Shown: piece after piece, positions 56,651 through 64,000 of the stretch
Position numbering within the stretch: position 1 is the first letter of the stretch
Layout: each line of letters begins with the position of its first letter
Origin: Isoetes taiwanensis
Taxonomy: Eukaryota; Streptophyta; Lycopodiopsida; Isoetales; Isoetaceae
Direction of reading: 5' to 3'
Assembly: GCA_021234155.1 (NCBI GenBank)
Contig: JAJEKV010000001.1
Span: 19,301,382-19,365,381, forward strand
DNA length: 64,000 nt
Notes under the pieces: model-generated
The model's input: only the letters and a program-made list of their open reading frames with translations
The model's database searches: none
What the model was told of the DNA's origin: nothing
Translations under genes and position numbers: made by a program

Positions 56651-56798
56651 GATCAAAGTACGACCAATCATGGTGGTGATAAGTCGTGCAATAAATCTCG
56701 GCCTCCGGATGCACTCAGATGATCTCGACCATTCAAATTAGGGCTTGATCCAATCCAAGAATTACGGTATAACATTATAATATAAGATCAACAGAAAT

Positions 56799-57827
56799 AT
56801 TACTTACCTCAGCGTCCTCATCATCTTCACTACTTCCTTCTTCAGCTTCTTGGGTCAGATTTACCCCTGGTTCCTGCCTTCCACCACCTTTTGCTTGTTT
56901 TCCTTTATTTAGCTTGCCTCTCCTTCCTTTGCTGCTAGAGCACCTGTTTGCAAAATGGCCTTTGCCACCACAGTTATAGCATTCAACCTCTTTGAGTTTA
57001 GGGCAGTCAGCCTTTAAGTGACCATGTGCTTTGCAGTGATAGCAAGGACCGACATTCCCCTTTTGTTTTGCTAATTTTGTGCTGCTCCCTTTATACTTAG
57101 ATCTACCTGCATAAAGAACTTCAACATTTTCATCAACTTCATCTGTTAGGATTTTGTTTTGTTCAAATTTAGTCCTTATCATCTCCTCAGCAACTTCTCT
57201 ACTCCTGGCTACATTCCTGATTAGTGTGGCTAACTGCTTGTTTTCTCCAACTACCCTGGCCACATGCAAAAGTTTTTGCTGATCTGTCATGATCACACCT
57301 GCACCTTCTAGGTCTGCCACTATATTATCAAACTTTGAGAAGAAAACAATCAGGTCATCCTCTTCTCTAAGTCTAAGCTTCCTTAACTCTTTATCTTAAA
57401 TATCAATTTGAGATGAACTCTTTTCTTCATAATGCTTGAGAAGATATTTCCAAATTTCTGCAGGAGTTTTACCTCTAACCTTCAGTAGAATGGAAGCTCC
57501 TACTTTGCTAGTTAAAATTGCATAGGCTTCTTTCAACTTTGCTTTGTCCACACCAACAAAACCACCACCAATACTGCTTGTTGCAGTAGCATTTAAGCCT
57601 TCTGCTGCAGATTCTTCATCAGAAGCATTACTCTCCCTTCTTCCTGCAACCAAACTCACTGTTCCATTAGTATTATTAGAGCTAGTTTCATCTAGTAATT
57701 CCCACAGATTTTCATTTTCAAGAACATTTTTCATTTGTCCTTTCCAGATTTGAAATCCAGGGCCCCCTTCATAAACCTTAATTCCATTTAGAAGTGCAGC
57801 TCCAAACCTACTAGACATTTCAAACAA
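56799..57827 (-). pseudogene. Copia gag
   Basis: The frame opens at 57,827 with MFEMSSRFGAALLNGIKVYE and WKGQMKNVLENENLWELLDE, the usual copia gag start. It continues through AEIWKYLLKHYEE to an in-frame TAA at 57,396, then remains open: LREEDDLIVFFSKFDNIVAD and two CCHC zinc knuckles, CYHCKAHGHLKADC and CYNCGGKGHFANRC, followed by a basic and acidic tail. The protein would form the virus-like particle and bind the RNA. The single premature stop and the insertion B junction just after EDAEVSN end it. Confidence 0.88.
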
Positions 57828-57831
57828 CCTC

Positions 57832-57843
57832 GCTCTGATACCA
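57832..57843 (-). promoter_or_regulatory. Primer binding site
   Basis: TGGTATCAGAGC on the minus strand, one base inside the 5' LTR, complementary to the 3' end of initiator Met tRNA, as in most plant copia elements. Confidence 0.88.
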
Positions 57844-57844
57844 C

Positions 57845-58508
57845 TGTTAGGATCTTATAAGAAATGTCTAGTCTATTTTATTCAATGGTCTATGCTTGCA
57901 AACTATCAAACTTTAAATAAGAACACAATAGTGCAAGTAGACAATGAACTTATTGCCTAATAACCATATAGGCAAAGAACATATTTACACTCGAGAGCTC
58001 AGGCATTCATTTTGAATGAATCCTTTTGCACAGAACAACCTACGCACATTTTTGATCTGATACTTCTCATTATATTTATAATCCGGCACCAATTCTCATG
58101 GAATCGGCACCGATCTCAGCGTCGGTTTAGCACAGTGCTATATTTGAATTGGAACTTGGCTCGATCTTATTTGACCGCCATTTATAACTGTATCTAACCA
58201 TTGAAAACCTAAGGTTCTTATTAAGATGCATATCGAACCATTACCTTAGGTTTTCTTCGAACCATTGAACTTTTACCATAAGATAACCTTCACCATTGAA
58301 CTTCATATATCAACCTTAACTTCATAGCCAGGCTTAGTTCTAACTTTGCATTCATGCACATGCATGCACCCAATGCAACCTGTTAGATTTTCATCATACG
58401 ATCCCAAACATTCTTATAATGTTTTTCCTTCTAGATCTTTAGTTTACCAGAACAATTCTGGCTAATAGAACTGCATCATAATATTATAATATGAACCCAT
58501 TCTCTTCA
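57845..58508 (-). repeat. 5' LTR of the copia element
   Basis: 664 bp; differs from the other LTR by about seven substitutions and a 4-bp TGCA duplication. Followed by TTCTT (58,509-58,513), the target duplication. Confidence 0.9.
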
Positions 58509-59010
58509 TTCTTTCCCATTAAAAGGGGGATGAGACAAGGTTGCCCTAGATGGTGCTTTCCGATCAAAATAAAGGGCTTCTCCAAGGTCTTCAAATGCCT
58601 AATTCCAATAAACAGCTTTCTATCCTCCAATATGCTGATACCTTTGTCATGATCAAGGCTGATAATAGCAACTTCTCTAACTTTATGGATTGTATTCTCA
58701 AGTTTGGGGTGGCCTCTGGGGTTCAACTCAACTTTGCTAAGTGCTCTATCCTTACTGATGGTTCATACCCTGAGCTTGACACGTATGGAATTAAGTATGT
58801 TCCTGATGGTCTCTTCTTGACTTTGCTTGGGCTCCCTCTTGCAGTTCACATGTCTCTTAAAGTTGCTTAGCAAACCTTGATTAATAGGATCAGGAAAAAG
58901 CTTCTCCTTCTTAAAGGCTCGTTGTCTCTTGCTGGTAGAATCCTTATTGCTAATTCTGTCTTAGCAAGTAGTCATATCTACTTTTCTTCTGCCTTTAATA
59001 TATTCTTTTT
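58509..59010 (+). pseudogene. LINE reverse transcriptase, part after the copia insertion
   Basis: Continues the frame from 31,698: FPIKRGMRQGCP, then after shifts LSILQYADTFVMIKAD, where the catalytic YADD has lost one Asp, FMDCILKFGVASGVQLNFAK, LGLPLAVH and KKLLLLKGSLSLAGRILIAN. These are motifs B to E of an L1-type reverse transcriptase. Similarity ends near FSSAFN at about 59,005; the C-terminal end of the LINE is missing. Confidence 0.8.
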
Positions 59011-59320
59011 GACACTCTTTTGTCATATTTTAGGTCATATTTTTTACTTTTTTGGCAAATTTTTGTCATATACTTGGTCATGAAGCTATTTTTTGACATT
59101 TTTTTTGTCATCATTTTACTACATTTATGTCATTTTTGTTAACAATGCTTAGTCACGTTTTGGTTGTAATTAATTCAAATTTTTGACAGATTGTTGTCAA
59201 TCTCTTTTGTCAATTCACCATGTTTGATTCAAAACATTTAAAATGAACAGTGTACATAAACCTAGTAAAATGAACAGTGTACATAAATATAGTTTTCTCA
59301 CAAAACAAATAAGGGAGACG
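59011..59320. other. T-rich spacer
   Basis: Repeated TTTTTGTCAT/TTTTTGACA motifs and a 20-bp direct repeat (AAAATGAACAGTGTACATAA, twice near 59,238 and 59,267). No gene seen. Confidence 0.5.
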
Positions 59321-59322
59321 TG

Positions 59323-60752
59323 TTAATCAATTTCAACGTCTTCATTTTCATTAATAGATGTACTTTCCGTGCTGTCACTGCTGGATTCATCTTCGTTTCC
59401 ACTGCTGCTTGATGATCCGTCTATATCCAGCTACAAAAAGAAAGAAAAAAAGGGTTATATGTCTACAATTTTAAAAGTCAGAAGCATGTACTGTACATCT
59501 AGCTAGAACACTTACATGCACAATCTCTTCAGTGTTTTCATTCTCCTCATCTGCTGCTTGCGCAATGGCTTTTCCTTTGACATCTATTGGCGGGACAATG
59601 CCCTTGCCTACGTAATCTTGTGCCATGTGCTACAACATATATAATTGAATAAAAGAGTTAATGCCAAGTAATGCCTTACATGTATATTTTCAAATTATGA
59701 TTCTTAAAATTGCAATTGTACCTTCGTTTCTGGAAATACACGTCCTTCATCACTTTCACGTTTGATCCATTTCTTTCATCCTCCAATTTCCTTAATCTCA
59801 GAAGTGACCTTCTCACTAGGATAGCCCCTAAAGTGGGCATACTAAATATTGAAAATATGAGATAGTTATAAGTATCATATACTAACTTGATTTCAAACAA
59901 ATAAGAAGTGATACTCACATAATTGGAGATGATCGATCTATCCCCATCTGAACCAGTACATGGTTTTTTCTTCCTTTGAGATGCTGCTAATTTCTTCACG
60001 TGGTGCTCCACCTTCGCCAATTCTAGAAACTTTTTCTAGTTTGCTTTTTTAACAGATGAAGGCTTGGATGTAAAACCTTTTCATGCCTTCGTCTTAGGTA
60101 ATCCCTACCAATATATGAAGAAAATTAAAACTCTAGACAAAGCAAATAGAAAAGATTTGGATAGGGTTTAGATCTAACTTGTGATGATTCCATCGGCATC
60201 CAAGTTGTTTCAACACGTCCTTCTCATTAAAACCAGCACCAAATTGATCCTTCAAGTGAATGATCACTTCTTGCTTATGGCGCAACTTAACTTGTCGCAA
60301 GTTTAGATGTATCTCGTGGCAGTGATCCATCATTGAAATGGTGGCAACATCCATGAACTCTTTTCCATGCGCATCAGGATGAATCTTTCCACCCGTGGAA
60401 ACACACACCTATAATATATTTTGGATAACACTTTATACTCATCAACAAGATAAGACAACACTCAAAATAAATATGCACAAAGTTATACCTCAGTGTCGCC
60501 CAACTTCCTAAAGCTCATACCACGAGAATTTCCCGATGCCATCGATTCACTGCCTTCTCTCGATGTCTTGGAAGTGCGACTACTAATGGAAGACCTTCTC
60601 TTGGATTTCTTCGATGACGATGGGCCTCCATTTAATAATTCATGTGCCACTGTGTCCTTTTGTTCCTCTGTTAACATTGACAAGATCTCTGATACAATCT
60701 TAGCTGAGATACCTTTCTCCTTTCCCTTTTCATTTTCCTTGCCGTTAGCCAT
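59323..60752 (-). pseudogene. Multi-exon degenerate gene, possibly plant transposase-associated
   Basis: Exon 1 (60,752-60,489): MANGKENEKGKEKG, IVSEILSMLTEEQKDTVAHE and a Ser/Lys-rich stretch ending GDTE. Exon 2 (60,408 to about 60,178): VCVSTGGKIHPDAHGKEFMD, QFGAGFNEKDVLKQLGCRWN. Exon 3 (about 60,106-59,920): contains two stops, then LAKVEHHVKKLAASQRKKK and SIISNY. Later exons: about 59,840-59,720, then AQDYVGKGIVPPIDVKGKAI (about 59,635-59,517) and a final acidic exon LDIDGSSSSSGNEDESSSDS (to 59,323). Splice sites are plausible throughout. The DVLKQLGCRW block vaguely recalls the plant Ptta/En/Spm transposase-associated domain, but I am not sure. Stops in exon 3 mark it as decayed. Confidence 0.4.
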
Positions 60753-60859
60753 GTTGAACTGCAGATACAATAACAAGAACAATATTAAAAGTCAACAATC
60801 TACAATAGCATTAAAACTCAATAACTTAAACTCAATGACAAGTCAATATAAATAACAAA

Positions 60860-61205
60860 TAATTAAAAAATAAGCAATGGTCTACTAGATCAGAATAGAG
60901 CTTTTTATTGGTTCAGATCACGGAAAACAGTGAGAAAACTGTGTGATCACGAAAAACGGTGAGAAAACTAAGGCAAGAACTTTTCCTTAAAAATAAAATA
61001 GTACTAAATTGATATGATCTATACACAAGTCTTTTTGACTAATAAAGAGCTTCCAGTGCGAAATTCAGGTGTTTTTAAAGTATCTAAATAGTAATCAAAA
61101 CCTGTTTGAAGGCATCTTCACATTAGAGTAGCATAGAAGACAAACAAATAACAGACATATATAAAATAACAGACTTCCAACAAACAAAGGAAAATTATAT
61201 ATGCT
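60860..61205. other. Spacer with a short tandem repeat
   Basis: Two copies of GATCACGRAAAACRGTGAGA at about 60,917 and 60,947. Otherwise AT-rich and empty. Confidence 0.5.
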
Positions 61206-61213
61206 GAAACATA

Positions 61214-61850
61214 TTATTGAGAACGACTTTGGCTCTCTATCTTTAAGCGTTGTTCTATGGCACTGATTTCTGACTTGAGATCAAACATTCTTTCCAGCGC
61301 ATGCATGTTTTCAAGTGTTTCTGCCACCGTGCGAGAATTGTTTCCATCACTTTGCAGGTGTTGCATAGGTCCATGCAACAACTTATTAACAATTGCGCGA
61401 GTCAAATCTTCAATTTGTTTGCGATCCTTCTTTGACATATCACTACTCATTTTAGATAAGGATTTTTCAAGTTCTGATGCCTTATCCTTTCTGTATATTC
61501 TCTTAGTTTTTTAATGGTAGGGACTGTTTGAAGTGAATCCCTCCAATCTTTAAAACCCCCCATTTCTTGCTTGATTATGACTTGTGCTTCCATGGCCTTC
61601 TTTTTCCTCTCCCCTTTGTTTGCAGCAACAACGTCTTTCAAATCATCTACATTGTAAACTCTTGTAGATGGTAATTCTGCTTCACAAGATGACACATTTC
61701 TGGGTACTGAGATATCGATAAAATGTTTGGTATATCCCACACTTTCTGATGCAGGAGGGAGGCCATCAGCATGCTCCTTTAGAAACAAAGGATGGTGCAA
61801 GTCAGATCGGTGAAAATAATATTAGCCTCACTGCTAAATTGAGGGATATT
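61214..61850 (-). pseudogene. HEMA: Glutamyl-tRNA reductase fragment
   Basis: Encodes the C-terminal third of plant glutamyl-tRNA reductase, the first committed enzyme of tetrapyrrole synthesis in plastids. Blocks in order: [76 protein letters not shown] and, after a one-base loss near 61,478, [25 protein letters not shown] and ENMHALERMFDL. The first two belong to the NADPH-binding domain, the rest to the linker and dimerisation helix bundle. The catalytic Cys domain is missing. Frame breaks near 61,478 and 61,810 show it is dead. The gene symbol is for the source family. Confidence 0.85.
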
Positions 61851-61899
61851 AATGCATATATATTGGTTCAAATAACAGACATATATTTTTGTACAGATA

Positions 61900-62690
61900 G
61901 GTTCCATTGGTTGCCATTATGGAGGATTTGGAGGTGGGCCTAACCGAAAATGTATTTCTGTACGCAAGAAACATGTAATAAGAGTGCACATGGTATTCAC
62001 TAAGCATAGGTCAAAAGCTATCCATCTAATAATAATGCAAGCTGTCTCTAGGTCCCCCCTGGTTCTTTCCTTTTATATTCTTCATGACCAAACATTGTTT
62101 CGCCAAAGACCTATACCACTGCCATTTGTCACATTCCGTATAACCAAAGACAACACCAAATTATAACCAAGACAAAGACCAAATTTCATTATAATAATTT
62201 GCCACATTCAGTATAACCAAAGATAGCACCAAATGTATGCCGATAACTCCAAAGATGTGGAAATCCGGTTTATTGTGCCACAATCCTTGCATTATAACAT
62301 TAGTTTATTGTGCCACAATCCTTGCATTATAACATTAGGAGCATGACTTTCTCCTCTATCTCATATTTATTTTCTTGCCACTATGTAGCATATACTAGGT
62401 AATGTTAATTGATTTGTACGAAATCTCACATGTTCAAAGGTGATGTTTAATGTTTAGCATCATTGTTAGCTATGGCATTTTATTCGTATATTATGCAAAT
62501 ATTGTTTATATTATTAATATTCTTTGATGTAATACATACAATTTTTTGTCTTTCAGGACGAAATCTCATCTTGATATGAAGCTAAGGGGCAAGCACTTCA
62601 TTGAACTAATAGTGCAACTTGTACAATGCTAATTGACTTAAAACCACGTTGCTATGGCTTGAATTGCATTTAAATACACATTTTGACGTA
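61900..62690. repeat. Non-coding stretch with short duplications
   Basis: A 34-bp tandem duplicate (GTTTATTGTGCCACAATCC..) at about 62,269-62,338, and a dispersed pair around ATTCMGTATAACCAAAGA (62,133 and 62,207). No gene recognised. Confidence 0.55.
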
Positions 62691-62692
62691 TT

Positions 62693-62917
62693 TTGAATTG
62701 CTTCTACAATCAAGCTCAGGCCCTAAATCCACCATTTTATGCTCCAAACAACTTTGCGACAGATGATTTCCTGGGCCGTTTTATGCCTATTATGAATAAT
62801 CTGGCTATGGGGATGACAATGCATGAGGTGTTAGAATCACATCTAGAACTGGACATAAGAATTGACAGGGAACCACACCTTGTCTATTATGTGGAAAAAC
62901 ATGGATTGGTGCCATAA
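62693..62917 (+). other. Unrecognised ORF
   Basis: 74 residues, with NPPFYAPNNFATDDFLGRFM, PIMNNLAMGMTMHEVLESHL and YYVEKHGLVP. The composition looks like real protein, perhaps a repeat-element remnant, but I cannot identify it. Confidence 0.25.
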
Positions 62918-63574
62918 TATTTTATTTGAATACATCATTGTTTTTATTGATATTTATTTCATATATTCATAATTTCTAAGGTTGTTCCTGCCCAAAAAAC
63001 TTGTAATATGTTATCAAAATTATATCTTTTTTGTCCCAATGTTCTAAGTTTATGATGTCATAAGTTTGAACAATTTGCCCTTGTGTTTTACATATTTCGA
63101 GTCACATATAAAAGATCAAAGAGAAATGCAATGTTTATATGATTTAGCAAGTCCAAAAAAAAATTAAAAAAAAAAGACAAAAGTCCCTAGAAAGCAACCA
63201 TAGGTTGGCGTGATTTTGGAGTTGACATAATTCCAATTTAATTGGATGATGGTTAATTGATTCTATCAGGTTCTTCTCATTTGGTCATTTGGCAGCGCAT
63301 CAATGAGGAGGAGGAGGCCTTCGGATCTCAAGGTGGGATGCATTCTTTTCCTGAAGGTTTTTACGCGTATTCGTATGAAAATAAGTAGAGTGATGATGCT
63401 GGCATCTGGGTTTTGGCAAGAAGCTGTATTGGCATTTTCCAGTGATGCTCGGATAGGAAGTTCCGTGCCCCCAGGTCGATTTAGAAAGAACAACACCACG
63501 AAATTAGAAGGCCACGATTTAGAAAGCACGGCAACAGCACCTGGGCAATTGCTTTCTGGCATGAAGTCCACTTC

Positions 63575-63895
63575 CAGAGCTGCTTGCGAATTGCTGGCTC
63601 AGAGGCGATGCCAGCGACAGGGGTCGAAGATGGAGTCCACTCACTGTTTTTTGCGGAGATTGCACTCCTTTTCTGGAACCAGGCTGTGCGGGAAGGGTTT
63701 CTAGTTTTAGTTATTCGTGTGTTTGTAGGGTTTGTAGTTTTAGTTATTTGTGTGTTTGTAGCTGCTTGCGGATTGCTGGCTCAAAGGCGATGGCAGTGAC
63801 AGGGTCGAAGATGGAGTCCACTCACCGTTTTTTTGCAGAGATTGCACTCCTTTTCCGAAGCTAGGCTGTGCAGCGAGGGTTTGTAGTTTTATTTA
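63575..63895. repeat. Two tandem copies of an about 180-bp unit
   Basis: GCTGCTTGCGRATTGCTGGC at 63,580 and 63,761, each followed by GTCGAAGATGGAGTCCACTC and GAGATTGCACTCCTTTTC. The overlapping ORFs follow the repeat and are not taken as genes. Confidence 0.8.
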
Positions 63896-64000
63896 TTTGT
63901 GTGTGAGAATGTTCTCGTTCTTTTTCTTAAGGCATTCATTCTTAGGCCTCTCTGATGCTGCCTGATTTGGCGGGGGTTCAATTCCCCAGGTGTAAATGAT

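Larger units (their letters stand above)
46720..56801. mobile_element. Insertion B (10.1 kb) between copia gag and protease
   Basis: The copia sequence is cut between the codons for AEVSN and SRKQSN. Left junction GAATTACTAGTAATGG, then a stem-loop of CCCAGC, GTT, GCTGGG (46,733-46,747). Right junction is CAGAAAT then ATTACTTACC; ATTACT occurs on both sides. The first bases match insertion A, so both belong to one family. Inside are a minisatellite, a large palindrome and pyrimidine tracts, but no recognised transposition gene. Confidence 0.6.
31699..58508 (-). mobile_element. Ty1/copia retrotransposon, twice interrupted
   Basis: LTRs of 660 bp (31,699-32,358) and 664 bp (57,845-58,508) start TGTTAG and end TTCA, flanked by the target duplication TTCTT. 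Order on the minus strand is LTR, initiator-Met-type primer site, gag with two zinc knuckles, aspartic protease, integrase, reverse transcriptase, RNase H, polypurine tract, LTR. That order defines Ty1/copia. Without the two insertions the element would be about 5.6 kb. LTRs differ at about seven bases plus a 4-bp indel, about 1 percent, so it is young. A stop in gag, a frameshift near 46,635 and the loss of the catalytic YVDD in reverse transcriptase make it inactive. Confidence 0.9.

Noticed and set aside
55618-56722. ORFs of 353 and 312 residues on the plus strand
   Set aside because: Produced by a pure C/T tract in which stop codons cannot easily arise; only Phe, Ser, Pro and Leu, no domain.
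58012-58197. Short ORF in the copia LTR
   Set aside because: LTRs are non-coding, and the other LTR has point differences in the same stretch.
1-64000. tRNA and rRNA genes
   Set aside because: I looked for cloverleaf-type A and B boxes and rRNA core motifs and saw none I could support; the only tRNA-related sequence is the 12-base primer site at 57,832.

Overview
The window looks like nuclear DNA of a land plant. It carries an F-box/kelch gene, degraded copies of plant genes (Lon protease, pirin, stromal processing peptidase, glutamyl-tRNA reductase, a nodulin-like transporter), Ty1/copia, Ty3 and LINE elements, a copia primer-binding site of the initiator-Met tRNA type, and introns with GT..AG ends. 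I cannot place it more finely; a repeat-rich bryophyte, lycophyte, fern or gymnosperm would all fit. Only two coding units look intact to me (the F-box/kelch gene and one small coiled-coil gene), plus a short two-exon acidic ORF. Everything else is mobile DNA, decayed genes or satellite-like repeat.

Layout. 1-2.5 kb: a tandem duplication, one copy carrying a Harbinger-type MITE. 2.7-3.6 kb: F-box/kelch gene on the minus strand. 4-6.6 kb: apparently empty. 6.6-8.4 kb: a Ty3-type protease fragment against a broken LINE. 8.8-15.1 kb: an interval opening with a GC stem-loop and holding minus-strand pieces of a LON-type protease and a stromal-processing-peptidase-like gene. A 3.65-kb CACTA-like element carrying a pirin pseudogene sits inside an intron of the Lon fragment.

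15,114-27,766 is the most unusual part. It is a 12.65-kb segment bounded by 32-bp inverted repeats, visibly richer in CpG than its surroundings. It holds a compact series of small genes or gene remnants, and most are followed closely by a hairpin built from the motif ATCACACGACGCGAA. The series includes a histone H3-like pseudogene, a possible PCNA-like remnant and four copies of a small coiled-coil gene with the same TATA-to-ATG spacing. A long degenerate minus-strand gene of unknown family closes it. I read it as a large cargo-carrying DNA element of unassigned type; origin from an integrated large DNA virus is an alternative that the sequence alone does not settle.

29-59 kb is a nest. A LINE (31,126-59,010) is split by a Ty1/copia element (31,699-58,508; LTRs of 660 and 664 bp, target duplication TTCTT). 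That element is itself split twice, inside its reverse transcriptase (about 33,368-44,514) and between gag and protease (about 46,720-56,801). Both inner insertions start with the same motif, ACTAGTWATGG, followed by a GC stem-loop; the first carries a captured transporter fragment. Inside them lie a palindromic tandem array, a roughly 1.8-kb imperfect palindrome flanked by about 100 units of a 19-bp minisatellite, and long pyrimidine tracts.

59-64 kb holds a degenerate multi-exon gene of uncertain family, a HEMA (glutamyl-tRNA reductase) pseudogene fragment and short tandem duplications. All boundaries, homologies and counts were read by eye without a database search.
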